DNA from: Synaphobranchus kaupii
Taxonomy: Eukaryota; Chordata; Actinopteri; Anguilliformes; Synaphobranchidae
Length of the DNA: 64,000 nucleotides
Assembly: GCA_029718625.1 (NCBI GenBank)
Contig: CM056381.1
Location: 50,393,305 to 50,457,304, forward strand
Direction of reading: 5' to 3'
This document shows, piece by piece, positions 32,101 to 40,101 of this stretch. Numbering within the stretch: position 1 is the first letter of the stretch; the number at the start of each line of letters is the position of its first letter. Made by a program: the position numbers and the translations under genes. The notes beneath the pieces were generated by a model. It worked only from the letters and a program-made list of their open reading frames with translations, made no database searches and was not told where the DNA came from.

Positions 32101-33379
32101 GTTCAGAGTAAACCAAGTACCTGGTACATGCGCAGTAGTTTGGGGCTATATCTCTGCTCTCACGACAGGTAGAAAGTTGGCTGAGCGCTCACTTTAATCA
32201 GGAGGAGAGCTACTTTTCTACAAATCAAACATCATTTTTGGGTGGAATTACCCTTTAAGGCTATATCAGATGTCCAGATAAACATGGCATATACATTTTT
32301 ATTTCTTTATGAGATTCTTTATCAGTGGCCATAGCCACTTCTGACTTTCGTCAGCGAGAAAAAAAGACAAAGCTACAAGTCCAACAAAAATGTGACTTAT
32401 GTGACATGAATTTATGCCCATTACCTTACAGTGAAGAAGAGTTCAAGCCAAAGCATTTCTTGTGCAATATTACTGTAGCCTAAGTGTTGGCAGATTACTT
32501 AGAAAATGTAAATTCTCTTTTACATAGTGCCGTGAAAAAGTATTTTCCCACCATCTGATTTTCAGAATTTTTGCACATTTTTCACACCGATTATTGCAAT
32601 CCAATCCTCAAAGTTACCCTCACAGATGTATTCAGAGAACACAGCATTTTCCACCGTCGAGAGGTTGAGCAAGCAATGTAAAACTGATTCTGAATTCCAT
32701 AAAATGTGCTACTAGTGCTACCCTAGTTCCACTTTAGCATTTGATTACCCGGACAACTCATGCCTCATACAACACGCGATTAGCCCTTGAGGTGTTCCAT
32801 TCGAACGCCTGGTTGGTCCCTCCCCTCCATAAAAGTTGCCGAGTCGTCATCGCAGAAGATATATAATTTTGTTACCATTTTCCGATCACTGGAAAGGGTC
32901 ACTGGTTTCCTTTAACCAGGAAATTAATTTATATCCTACGACACGCCTTAAAAAAATCCAATTATGTTCAAATTCTTCGCGGTGTTCAAATAAATTGGCT
33001 AACTAGTTCTTACAAATCAGCAAGTCTTCTGCAAATAGATTGCAAGCTACCTAGCTACCCAAGGCTAACGACAGTAGCATAAGTCAGTAAGTAGCTAAAA
33101 CAAAAAACAATGTGTCGATTGCGATTTGCTATCTGAAGTGTAATCGATTTTCAGACACCACGTGGCTTAATTCCACAAGAAACAGCGATCTGATATATAA
33201 AGACAGATAAAACAGGTCATACCGCAAGACACATTTCTCGAGTTGAATCTCGCTTGATGGTTACAGCCTACACAGCAACAACAGCAACAATAGAATGTGT
33301 GAATAGCACTTGCCAGCTCCCTAGCATGTAGCTATGCAATTTTAATTGAACTGTACTTTACCTTGAACTGTTTCACCAT
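14407..33379 (-). CDS. ncl: nucleolin, 5' part (nine exons, partial)
   Basis: Nucleolin is the abundant nucleolar RNA-binding protein that acts in rRNA transcription and processing. Nine exons can be chained with consistent phases: 33379-33362, 30534-30447, 29749-29600, 29350-29273, 26740-26570, 26012-25923, 19862-19773, 14878-14755 and 14543-14407. Together they give about 315 codons. Order of features: start MVKQFK; Lys/Ala and acidic segments; a long Asp run in exon 5; a basic nuclear-localisation-like block ([19 protein letters not shown]) that occurs twice; then RRM1 with RNP2 FCLFVGNL and RNP1 KKFGYVNF. All junctions after exon 2 are phase 1. RRM2-4 and the Gly/Arg tail are outside the window, so the last intron exceeds 14 kb or the gene is broken by the transposons to the left. 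Exons are open and splice sites good, so I take it as an active gene. Confidence 0.88.
14755..14878 (-). CDS. ncl: ncl exon 8, first half of RRM1
   Basis: 124 bases, from acceptor CTATTTCAG to donor TCCAA|GTAAGTG. Encodes [20 protein letters not shown] through NVRVGSS, with RNP2 at the start. Confidence 0.88.
15347..16582 (-). mobile_element. Tc1-like element in ncl intron 8
   Basis: Flanked by TA (15345-15346 and 16583-16584). Ends are inverted repeats of CAGTAGGGTTCAAAAGTCTG type (right end GTCTCAGACTTTTGGACCCC, then ACTG). 1236 bp long, close to a full Tc1. The transposase on the minus strand is broken. Confidence 0.88.
15553..16380 (-). pseudogene. Tc1-like transposase, frameshifted
   Basis: Cut-and-paste transposase of the DDE type. 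Three overlapping frames cover the protein: an N-terminal helix-turn-helix part ending near [16 protein letters not shown], a middle with the first Asp in [12 protein letters not shown], and the C-terminal part with Asp in [10 protein letters not shown] and Glu in [14 protein letters not shown]. At least two frameshifts lie near 16010-16120 and 15810-15850. The triad is present but split, so it is inactive. Confidence 0.85.
16987..18625 (+). mobile_element. Tc1-like element, nearly complete
   Basis: TA target sites at 16985-16986 and 18626-18627. Ends are CAGTCAAGCCGGAAAGTCTG and its inverse, and long subterminal inverted repeats run through ATCCACGTTTTATTACGTTA. 1639 bp, the usual size for fish Tc1 elements with inverted-direct-repeat ends. 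Sits in ncl intron 7. Confidence 0.92.
17387..18407 (+). pseudogene. Tc1 transposase, single frameshift
   Basis: The protein binds the inverted repeats and moves the element. The N-terminal paired-like DNA-binding region ([36 protein letters not shown], with the linker GRPAKLS) is in one frame from 17387. The catalytic part from about 17817 is in another: [21 protein letters not shown] and [10 protein letters not shown] supply the DD34E triad, and the end is [15 protein letters not shown]. One extra base near 17820-17830 separates the two frames. Apart from that the whole reading frame is preserved, so the copy is fairly recent. Confidence 0.9.
18628..19344. other. ncl intron 7, no gene seen
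   Basis: AT-rich intron sequence between the Tc1 element and the start of the duplicated block. No repeat family recognised. Confidence 0.5.
19773..19862 (-). CDS. ncl: ncl exon 7 (duplicated 90-bp exon, copy A)
   Basis: Same exon as 25923-26012: (E)[17 protein letters not shown], then [12 protein letters not shown], ending in the same GC donor AAAG|GCAAGA. The last G joins GC of exon 8 to give Gly before FCLFVGNL. The less altered coding sequence suggests this is the ancestral copy. Confidence 0.82.
20078..20118. repeat. (AAT)n microsatellite
   Basis: About thirteen AAT units. It forms the left junction of the 3.6-kb repeat element; the right junction at 23708 resumes the same AAT run. Confidence 0.85.
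20119..23708. mobile_element. 3.6-kb non-autonomous repeat element with 478-bp internal tandem repeats
   Basis: The left end has the hairpin GCTGC-AA-GCAGC followed by CCGGGGACC. The right end has TGCAGC-TTC-GCTGCA, then CGGTCCCCTAA. The interior consists of repeated monomers with TATAGCGCCACCA and CTCGTCATTCGGCCAT, at a period of 478 bp (anchor at 21341, 21819, 22297, and again at 23047). No transposase is encoded. The paralogous copy of the flanks (26230-26260) lacks it, so it is an insertion into an AAT microsatellite. A hairpin a few bases before CTAA resembles a Helitron 3' end, but a canonical 5' TC is not seen. The class remains open. Confidence 0.65.
20690..20768 (-). repeat. tRNA-derived (SINE-like) sequence
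   Basis: The minus strand has a box A-like TAGCTTAGTGGTTAAGG and a box B GGTTCGATCCC about 30 bases later, with surrounding bases like a tRNA D-arm and T-arm. Acceptor and anticodon stems are poor, so this is not a working tRNA. Confidence 0.5.
23745..23803 (+). mobile_element. hAT MITE, left fragment
   Basis: CAGTGTTCCTCAACCCTGG matches the left end of the complete MITE at 26280. It is cut by the TTAA element that follows. Confidence 0.65.
23804..23929 (+). mobile_element. TTAA-type element, truncated copy
   Basis: TTAAAGGGGACATGAAGCAC and the next ~120 bp match the outer part of the TTAA-bounded foldback at 24359-25329. Confidence 0.55.
23930..25760. repeat. 1.8-kb near-perfect palindrome in ncl intron 6
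   Basis: The left arm 23930-24783 is the reverse complement of the right arm 24899-25760, with a 115-bp spacer. The arms contain, from outside in: ncl intron sequence, half a hAT MITE, and one half of a TTAA-bounded element. By eye the arms differ at only a few per cent of positions. Transcribed in the ncl pre-mRNA it would form a very long double-stranded stem. Confidence 0.88.
24359..25329. mobile_element. TTAA-bounded foldback element (piggyBac- or Kolobok-like ends)
   Basis: Bounded by TTAA at 24359-24362 and 25326-25329, with inverted ends AGGGGACATGAAGCACTTGG. The inverted repeats run almost to the centre. TTAA duplications are known for piggyBac and Kolobok. No transposase inside. A second partial copy at 23804 supports its being a separate repeat family. 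Confidence 0.5.
25490..26279 (-). repeat. segmental duplication copy B with ncl exon 6
   Basis: Paralogue of 19345-20118 plus the short segment at 23709-23744. It lacks the 3.6-kb element at the AAT run and so records the empty site. Confidence 0.85.
25923..26012 (-). CDS. ncl: ncl exon 6 (duplicated 90-bp exon, copy B)
   Basis: From acceptor TTTTCTAG to a GC donor AAAG|GCAAGA. Encodes (E)[17 protein letters not shown], then [12 protein letters not shown]. Exactly 90 bases, phase 1 at both ends, so it can be included or skipped without frame change. It differs from exon 7 by Thr to Asn and Arg to Trp among few changes. Confidence 0.75.
26280..26461. mobile_element. hAT MITE, complete
   Basis: 182 bp between perfect 8-bp direct repeats TCCTAGAC (26272-26279, 26462-26469). 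Inverted ends are CAGTGTTTCTCAACCCTG and CAGGGTTGAGAAACCCTG. 8-bp duplications and CAG ends are hAT hallmarks. Confidence 0.88.
26570..26740 (-). CDS. ncl: ncl exon 5, acidic domain with Asp run
   Basis: 171 bases, from acceptor CGTATAG to donor GATG|GTGAGT. Encodes [18 protein letters not shown], then [13 protein letters not shown]. The Asp run is a GAT microsatellite in coding DNA and is likely to vary in length. Acidic blocks of nucleolin bind histones and rDNA chromatin. Confidence 0.85.
26826..28383 (-). mobile_element. Tc1/mariner-type element in ncl intron 4
   Basis: Flanked by TA (26824-26825, 28384-28385). Ends are CAACCCCAATTCCCAAAAAG and its approximate inverse, both followed by GTTGGGAC-type sequence. 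1558 bp. Confidence 0.88.
26913..28051 (-). pseudogene. Tc1/mariner-type transposase, frameshifted
   Basis: Starts [20 protein letters not shown] with helix-turn-helix [18 protein letters not shown]. The catalytic part is spread over other frames: [12 protein letters not shown], the stretch [13 protein letters not shown] and [17 protein letters not shown] give the three acidic residues. Frameshifts near 27640 and 27240 break it. The C-terminus runs into AT-rich sequence at 26913-27000. Confidence 0.82.
28524..29066 (+). mobile_element. Tc1-like element, internally deleted (543 bp)
   Basis: TA flanks (28522-28523, 29067-29068) and inverted ends CACTGCCTGGCCAAAAA. The remaining transposase codes for [16 protein letters not shown], a second-Asp region [14 protein letters not shown] and, after a frameshift near 28830, [15 protein letters not shown]. 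The first Asp and the DNA-binding domain are gone. Confidence 0.88.
29273..29350 (-). CDS. ncl: ncl exon 4
   Basis: 78 bases (26 codons), from acceptor TTGTTCTAG to donor GCAG|GTGAGT, encoding [20 protein letters not shown] and then DDDKEA. Phase 1 on both sides. Confidence 0.82.
29600..29749 (-). CDS. ncl: ncl exon 3
   Basis: 150 bases, from acceptor TTTTTCAG to donor AATG|GTATGC, encoding an acidic and Pro/Lys segment ([17 protein letters not shown]). It contains an internal near-perfect donor ACG|GTGAGT at 29703/29702 that would change the frame if used. Confidence 0.82.
29940..30045 (-). repeat. partial duplication of the ncl exon 3 acceptor region
   Basis: Repeats 29723-29815, including CATTTTTCAG|AGGACAAATTGGA, but loses the exon after about 25 bases and has no donor. 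Neighbouring blocks 29106-29180 and 29866-29960 are also copies of each other, so the area underwent a local tandem duplication. Confidence 0.65.
30447..30534 (-). CDS. ncl: ncl exon 2
   Basis: 88 bases: [18 protein letters not shown] and then an acidic tail. Donor AATG|GTAAGG. The acceptor TTTAAAG is weak, with a short pyrimidine tract, so the 5' edge is less certain. Confidence 0.7.
30535..31149. other. ncl intron 1, no gene seen
   Basis: Intron sequence without a recognised repeat or coding signal. Confidence 0.45.
31150..32089. mobile_element. MITE-like element containing two 454-bp tandem units
   Basis: Ends GGGCTGCGTTCGGATTCAAA and the inverse TTGGATTTGAATGCAGCCC form inverted repeats. 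Between them a 454-bp unit is present twice (anchor TTTATCC at 31171 and 31625). Each unit has CTATGTGGCGGTCACATTTC and a GGATCCAATTTAAGAAAGG block. No transposase. I could not fix a target duplication. Confidence 0.55.
32090..33361. other. ncl intron 1, mostly unannotated
   Basis: No gene. 32526-32605 (AGTGCCGTGAAAAAGTATTT and following) resembles the end of a Tc1-type element, but no partner end is present. Confidence 0.45.
33362..33379 (-). CDS. ncl: ncl exon 1 (coding part)
   Basis: Encodes MVKQFK with an A at -3 and G at +4 of the ATG, followed by donor AAG|GTAAAG. Phase 0 joins exon 2. Vertebrate nucleolins also begin MVK. Confidence 0.75.
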
Positions 33380-33460
33380 GATTTTTACTGCGGTCGCTGG
33401 CGGTCGATCTAAATACCTTAATGCACTCTGACCAATATTGTATCCACACGTGGTTAAGCC
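33380..33460 (-). promoter_or_regulatory. putative ncl promoter-proximal region with E-box
   Basis: Just upstream of the ncl ATG lie a palindromic E-box CACGTG (33447-33452) and an ATTGG inverted CCAAT box (minus strand, about 33431-33435). MYC control of nucleolin through E-boxes is known in mammals. The transcription start is not identified, and the assembly gap begins at 33501. Confidence 0.4.
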
Positions 33461-33500
33461 TACCAGAGTCGCACAGAACTACTTCTTCTTCTTCTTCTTT

Positions 33501-34000
33501 NNNNNNNNNNNNNNNNNNNNNNNNNNNNNNNNNNNNNNNNNNNNNNNNNNNNNNNNNNNNNNNNNNNNNNNNNNNNNNNNNNNNNNNNNNNNNNNNNNNN
33601 NNNNNNNNNNNNNNNNNNNNNNNNNNNNNNNNNNNNNNNNNNNNNNNNNNNNNNNNNNNNNNNNNNNNNNNNNNNNNNNNNNNNNNNNNNNNNNNNNNNN
33701 NNNNNNNNNNNNNNNNNNNNNNNNNNNNNNNNNNNNNNNNNNNNNNNNNNNNNNNNNNNNNNNNNNNNNNNNNNNNNNNNNNNNNNNNNNNNNNNNNNNN
33801 NNNNNNNNNNNNNNNNNNNNNNNNNNNNNNNNNNNNNNNNNNNNNNNNNNNNNNNNNNNNNNNNNNNNNNNNNNNNNNNNNNNNNNNNNNNNNNNNNNNN
33901 NNNNNNNNNNNNNNNNNNNNNNNNNNNNNNNNNNNNNNNNNNNNNNNNNNNNNNNNNNNNNNNNNNNNNNNNNNNNNNNNNNNNNNNNNNNNNNNNNNNN
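33501..34000. other. assembly gap (500 N)
   Basis: Exactly 500 unknown bases, a conventional placeholder, between a TTC repeat and the region leading to the polypyrimidine minisatellite. The true length is unknown. Confidence 0.99.
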
Positions 34001-34109
34001 CTATTTATACAAAGAACACATTTCATGTAAAGGTTTTGCTTTGTACTGTAAACTATTTTAAATTCTGGTGTTATATCTCTAAGGGTGTGTCCCAATAGTT
34101 GAAAAATGC

Positions 34110-36332
34110 ACCTTCTACTCCCTTTCTCCACTACCCACCTCCCCTACTCCCTTCCTCCACTACCACCTCCTCTACTCCTTTCTTCCACTACCTCTCCTCC
34201 CTTCCTCCACTACCACCTCCTTTCCTCCCTTCCTCCACTACCACCTCCTTTCCTCCCTTCCTCCACTACCACCTCCTCTCCTCCCTTCCTCCACTACCAC
34301 CTCTTCTCCTCCCTTCCTCCACTACCACCTCCTTTCCTCCCTTCCTCCACTACCACCTCCTTTCCTCCCTTCCTCCACTACCACCTCCTCTCCTCCCTTC
34401 CTCCACTACCACCTCCTCTCCTCCCTTCCTCCACTACCACTTACTCTACTCCTTTCTTCCACTACCTCTCCTCCCTTCCTCCACTACCACCCCCCTTTCC
34501 TCCCTTCCTCCACTACCACCTCCTTTCCTCCCTTCCTCCACTACCACCTCCTCTCCTCCCTTCCTCCACTACCACCCTTCCTTTCCTCCCTTCCTCCACT
34601 ACCACCTCCTCTACTCCTTTCCTCCACTACCACCTAATTTCCTTCCTCCACTTCCACCTCCTCTCCTCCCTTTCTCCCCTACCACCTCCTTTCCTCCCTT
34701 CCTCCACTACCACCTCCTTTCCTCCCTTTCTCCACTACCACCTCCTCTACTCCCTTCCTCCACTACCACCTCCTCTCCTCCCTTTCTCCACTACCACCTC
34801 TCCTCCCTTCCTCCACTACCACCTCCTTTCCTCTCTTCCTCCACTACCACCTCCTCTCCTCCCTTTCTCCTCTACCACCTCCTCTCCTCCCTTTCTCCTC
34901 TACCACCTCCTCTCCTCCCTTCCTCCACTACCACCACCTCTCCTCCCTTCCTCCACTACCACCTAATTTCCTCCCTCCACTTCCACCTCCTCTCCTCCCT
35001 TCCTCCACTACCATCTCTCCTCCCTTTTTCCACTACCACCTCCTCTCCTCCCTCCACTACCACCTCCCTTCCTCCCTTCCTCCACTACCACCTCCTCTCC
35101 TCCCTTTCTCCTCTACCACCTCTCCTCCCTTTCTCCTCTACCACCTCCTCTCCTCCCTTCCTCCACTACCACCTAATTTCCTCCCTCCACTTCCACCTCC
35201 TCTCCTCCCTTCCTCCACTACCATCTCTCATCCCTTTCTCCACTACCACCTCTCCTCCTTTCCTCCCTCCACTTCCACCTCCTCTCCTCCCTTCCTCCAC
35301 TACCATCTCTCATCCCTTTCTCCACTACCACCTCTCCTCCTTTCCTCCACTACCACCTCCTTTCCTCCCTTCCTCCACTACCACCTCCTCTCCTCCCTTT
35401 CTCCTCTACCACCTCCTCTACTCCCTTTCTCCTCTATCACCGCCTCTCCTCCCTTTCTCCTCTACCACCTCCTCTCCTCCCTTTCTCCTCTACCACCTCC
35501 TCTCCTCCCTTTCTCCTCTACCACCTCCTCTCCTCCCTTTCTCCTCTACCACCTCCTCTCCTCCCTTCCTCCACTGCCACCTCCTCTCCTCCCTTTCTCC
35601 TCTACCACCTCCTCTCCTCCCTTTCTCCTCTACCACCTCCTCTCCTCCCTTTCTCCACTACCACCTCCTCTCCTCCCTTTCTCCACTACCACCTCCCTTC
35701 CTCCCTTCCTCCACTACCACCTCCTCTCCTCCCTTTCGCCTCTACCACCTCCTCTCCTCCCTTTCTCCTCTACCACCTCCTCTCCTCCCTTTCTCCTCTA
35801 CCACCTCCTCTCCTCCCTTTCTCCTCTACCACCTCCTCTCCTCCCTTCCTCCACTACCACCCTCCTCTCCTCCCTTCCTCCACTACCACCTCCTCTCCTC
35901 CCTTTCTCCTCTACCACCTCCTCTCCTCCCTTTCTCCTCTACCACCTCCTCCTCCCTTCCTCCACTACCACCTCCTCTCCTCCCTTCCTCCACTACCACC
36001 TCCTCTCCTCCCTTCCTCCACTACCACCTCCTCTCATCCCTTCCTCCACTACCACCTCCTCTCCTCCCTTTCTCCACTACCACCTCCTCTCCTCCCTTTC
36101 TCCACTACCACCTCCTCTCCTCCCTTTCTCCACTACCACCTCCTCTCCTCCCTTTCTCCACTACCACCTCCTCTCCTCCCTTTCTCCACTACCACCTCCT
36201 CTCCTCCCTTTCTCCACTACCACCTCCTCTCCTCCCTTTCTCCACTACCACCTCCTCTCCTCCCTTCCTCCACTACCACCTCCTCTCCTCCCTTCCTCCT
36301 CTACCACCTCCTCTCCTCCCTTCCTCCACTAC
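34110..36332. repeat. polypyrimidine minisatellite, 28-bp unit
   Basis: About 80 copies of a 28-base unit of the form CTACCACCTCCTCTCCTCCC-TTTCTCCA/T. The plus strand is almost all C and T. Because 28 is not a multiple of three and no unit contains a stop, long open frames appear in all registers. They are artefacts of composition. Confidence 0.92.
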
Positions 36333-37705
36333 TTAATTAATTTCTCGATGCAAACCGCAATGTCAGGAAAATTGTATACTGTACATGCAAATACTTGTAC
36401 TCGAAACGTTCAGGCAGTTTTGCATACTTCCGGAGAGGAGTGGTAGTGGGGGAGTGGAGGAAAGGAGGTAGCTTACTAGCTAAGTCTTTGTCAAAATAAG
36501 TATTAATTTGCTATGTTTGTATCTAAATTTATTCATAGCTTAGCTCAAGTTATCCAGTACAGTGGCATTGTCCTCTAACTCTTAAGGTCACCATGTCACT
36601 GTTGTTGGTTGTAATAGACGTCCTTCAGCTGTTAGTAATACTTTAAAGGGTCACAAAGCACTAAAACCACTTATTTTAGATGAGAAGTGATAGATTTGTT
36701 TTTTCTAAGTGTTACTGTTTGATTCTGGTCCAAATCTTGACATTTTACTGCGCAAAACAGCGTAAACCCAAAGGATCTGGCTCAAAAGTGTCTAGTGGTA
36801 AACGTTAGGTACTGCACGTCCAGTTTGTCATTGGCCAGAAACTTCATCCAGCTGGTGTATGACTCCCGGTGACGAAATTGAAACCTTTACAGCTACGCCA
36901 TGAAGTTTTGGAGCGAGGGCTGGCTACACCCCAGCTATAAGGTAGTTTGTTTTCGTGTCTAGCTTAGCAAGTAGCTAGCTAGTTTATAAAAACATTTTTA
37001 AAAACTTAAAAATAAATGTATAGTATAAAGCATAGGCTAGGTGAGCCAGGAGCTGTCGTATATGCATGCTACACGTTTACCTTTGCAACGGAAACCAATA
37101 TTGGTGATATCTTGCATGCCAGGTAGTGTGATTGCCTACAGCCTGTGTAAAATGAGTAGCCTACATGGCATGGGTAACTATTTGTACAGCGTGTGATTTG
37201 TTGTTTGTTGGCCGCATCATTATAAGCCCAAACAAGGCTATGCGTGCCGCCCGCCTACCACTCCAAAACATTGCCCATCCTCTCACTCTCCACCATTGCT
37301 TCTGCCTGGGCCGCTACTTGGGGCTCGGCAGGAGCTGGAGCTAGCGCGTTTGTTTGTGTGTGAGAGAGTGGAACAAAGCAGCCTTTACAGAACTGGATAG
37401 TTTGCCGCAAACTCTCAGCTAATATGTAGCACATTTGCCGCAAACTAAATTGTTTTCCACAAAATGTTGCCAGAGGTTTGTCAGTGTTTGCCAGTAGTGG
37501 TGAACTAAAAACTTTGCCAGAAGTGAATGGCAGTTCTCACAAAGCTAATTTGCATATGAACATATGATTTTCTGCACATTTGCTTGAAGGCCAATATTTT
37601 TTAAGGGAGTCGCTGCGACTCGAGTGCTGTCCAGAGTAGAATGAGCAAAAGGCTTCTCGTGAAAAAAATTGCTGGGGCGTGGTCTGATACCTGGAGCCCC
37701 TAGAT
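36333..37705. other. no recognisable gene
   Basis: Contains one inverted unit related to the polypyrimidine repeat (36429-36475) and a TTAAAGGGTCACAAAGCACT start at about 36642 that resembles the end of the TTAA element family. Short frames on the minus strand at 37255-37443 have no family match. Confidence 0.45.
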
Positions 37706-37896
37706 CAGGGCTGCCCAACCCTGTTCCTGGAGATCTACCATCCTGTAGGTTTTTATTTCAACCATAATTTGGTGCACCTGATTCTACTAATGAGCAGCTC
37801 AATCAGATCTCTAGCTGGTATGAGGTATGTTTTTTTAGGGTTGGAGTGAAAACCTACAGGACGGTAGATCTCCAGGAACAATGTTGGGCAGCCCTG
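37706..37896. mobile_element. hAT MITE, second family
   Basis: 191 bp, ends CAGGGCTGCCCAACCCTG and the inverse GTTGGGCAGCCCTG. Flanks CCCTAGAT and TCCTAGAT match 7 of 8. Palindromic throughout. Confidence 0.82.
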
Positions 37897-38009
37897 TCCT
37901 AGATTACCTTATCACGCCCAGATTTAGTCATTTTTCTAATTTCAAAAGGGGGCGGGGTCTAGCTAAACCAGTGTGCTTTGTTACCCCCTTAATCTCACGG
38001 TTCCATATT

Positions 38010-38228
38010 TTCTCAACTTGAGTATAAGGAAATTGTCTTCGTGGGTGATCTGAACTGGGATTGGTTAACTGAACTGGGATGTCATTTGATTTTAAATTTC
38101 ATGGTGGCTTACTGAATCTTACGGAAACCGATTGTCCTACATGTCCAAATTCCAGATGTCAGGAGAAATCATGTTTAGCGGATTTGTTTTTGACCAGTGC
38201 ACCTCATACGAATGTTGGTGTTGGTGCA
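38010..38228 (+). pseudogene. LINE endonuclease-domain fragment
   Basis: Encodes EIVFVGDLNWDWLTE and, after a frame change, LNLTETDCPTCPNSRCQEKS, then LFLTSAPHTNVGVG. The first is the GDxN motif of the apurinic endonuclease domain of fish LINEs; the second matches the segment leading to the final Asp-His. Decayed, 5' and 3' truncated. Confidence 0.65.
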
Positions 38229-38230
38229 AA

Positions 38231-38422
38231 GAGTGCCCTCCATAATGTTCGGGACATGCATATTTTTTTCTTGATTTGGCTTCGTACTCCACAATTCTAG
38301 GTTGGTAATGAAACAATACACATGTGGCTAAAGTGCAGATTCTCAGGTTTTATTAAAGGGTTGTTTTTTTTAAATAATAAAAACATTTTGCAGTTTTATG
38401 CATAGCCCCCCAGGAGGGCACT
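38231..38422. mobile_element. Tc1-type MITE
   Basis: Begins AGTGCCCTCCATAATGTTCG and ends GGAGGGCACT, a short inverted repeat. The internal ACACATGTGGCTAAAGTGCA block belongs to a fish Tc1-type family. No coding capacity. Confidence 0.6.
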
Positions 38423-38529
38423 GTAAGGGATCATTGCCTTGATGCTGCAGTCAGAAACACCTTAAAGGGCTGTACTTCCACAGAGAATATTAGGTCAGCA
38501 CAAAGTAAAGGATTCAACGATAGTTTTGA

Positions 38530-38795
38530 CAAGTACGCAAGGGCCGAGTTATTCCAGTGGGTAGCCGCAGCGATTGTCCGAAAATCAATAGAGTGGTCCG
38601 CGGCGCTTCTTAGGCCTTGGCGGAGGGCAATGAGTTGCTGTGAAGGCTCTTGGTCACTGGAGGCGTGCTGGAACACTTTGCGGATCTCTTCCGTAAAGAC
38701 CATGTAGCTGGGAGGAAATGAACCTCCGGACCACACCGCAGTAGCCCAGTCCAAAGCCTTCCCCTTAAGTAGCCCCATCACGTAGCCAATCCGTC
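38530..38795 (-). pseudogene. captured 266-bp gypsy gag fragment
   Basis: On the minus strand this is apparently base-for-base identical to 42689-42954 of the chromovirus gag gene (RRIGYVMGLLKGKALDWATA ... SALAYL). The flanks are unrelated to the retrotransposon. It carries no LTR, so it did not arrive as a normal insertion. Confidence 0.92.
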
Positions 38796-38815
38796 TAAAA
38801 AAAAGTATTTGCATC

Positions 38816-39583
38816 CGCCAAGACGATCGGTGTAGAGTGAAGGGCCAAGACGATCAGTGTAGAGTGAAGGGCCAAGACGATCAGTATAGAGTGAAGGGCC
38901 AAGACGATCAGTGTAGAGTGAAGGGCCAAGACGATCAGTATAGAGTGAAGGGCCAAGACGATCGGTGTAGAGTGAAGGGCCAAGACGATCGGTGTAGAGT
39001 GAAGGGCCAAGACGATCGTTATAGAGTGAAGGGCCAAGACGATCGGTATAGAGTGAAGGGCCAAGACAATCAGTATAGAGTGAAGGGCCAAGACGATCAG
39101 TATAGAGTGAAGGGCCAAGACGATCGGTATAGAGTGAAGGGCCAAGACAATCAGTATAGAGTGAAGGGCCAAGACGATCAGTATAGAGTGAAGGGCCAAG
39201 ACGATCAGTATAGAGTGAAGGGCCAAGACGATCAGTATAGAGTGAAGGGCCAAGACGATCGGTGTAGAGTGAAGGGCCAAGACGATCAGTATAGAGTGAA
39301 GGGCCAAGACGATCAGTATAGAGTGAAGGGCCAAGACAATCAGTATAGAGTGAAGGGCCAAGACGATCAGTATAGAGTGAAGGGCCAAGACGATCAGTAT
39401 AGAGTGAAGGGCCAAGACGATCAGTATAGAGTGAAGGGCCAAGACGATCGGTGTAGAGTGAAGGGCCAAGACGATCAGTATAGAGTGAAGGGCCAAGACG
39501 ATCAGTATAGAGTGAAGGGCCAAGACAATCAGTATAGAGTGAAGGGCCAAGACGATCAGTATAGAGTGAAGGGCCAAGACGAT
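38816..39583. repeat. 27-bp minisatellite
   Basis: About 28 copies of a 27-base unit GCCAAGACGATC(A/G)GT(A/G)TAGAGTGAAGG. Since 27 is a multiple of three, three long open frames arise from it. None has protein-like sequence. Variant bases alternate among units. Confidence 0.95.
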
Positions 39584-40101
39584 CCATGGTTTACTGCTGA
39601 TCTGTGTATTCTGGGCCAAAGCTAGAAAAATAGGTGCTGAGGCTGATTGGCTCCTTTTTAACCCCTTGGTGACCAAGGGTTCATTCCAATTGCTTAATTT
39701 ATCTGTCCCCCTCTCGGTCCTTGCCTGCCCCGGAAATAGATCGCCAATCGCCATCTTTAAGGACATTCCAAACTGCTAAATGCTCCTCGGAGGAGCGAGG
39801 AGTGGGGAACAACGAGGCTCCCGGAGGATGCTTCAGTGAGGAAGCACAAGTGTAGCCTTTGCGGAAGCCTTTTCTCGGAACGCGTGACGTGTATAAATTA
39901 TCCACCTCTCCAGATTTGTTACGTGGAGGGTACACCCTACACAAATCCAATTTTACTGTTAATTTCAATTTTTCGAATGCACTTTTATGCATAATGACAC
40001 TCATTCTTTGACCAACAAAAGCCACGTTTATTCATGACTACGTACAAAAGGTTCTATAATGTCTAAATGGTTCATCTGATATCGATGAAAATACCCTCAA
40101 A
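39584..40101. other. no recognisable gene
   Basis: A minus-strand open frame (39699-40025, 108 codons) has no family resemblance. I see no repeat boundary. Confidence 0.4.

Noticed and set aside
14407..33379. ncl as a processed pseudogene
   Set aside because: Exons are separated by introns with consensus splice signals and consistent phases, and there are no frameshifts.
34099..36336. A 745-codon open frame rich in Pro, Ser, Leu and Thr
   Set aside because: It is produced by the stop-free 28-bp polypyrimidine repeat and is open in more than one frame. There is no domain, start context or splice evidence.
38778..39766. Three long repeat proteins (RLGPSLYTD-, VLALHSIL- and VKGQDDQYR-type)
   Set aside because: All are translations of the 27-bp minisatellite in different frames, with no independent coding signal.
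39699..40025. A 108-codon minus-strand ORF as a host gene
   Set aside because: No start context, domain, splice site or family match. Treated as chance.
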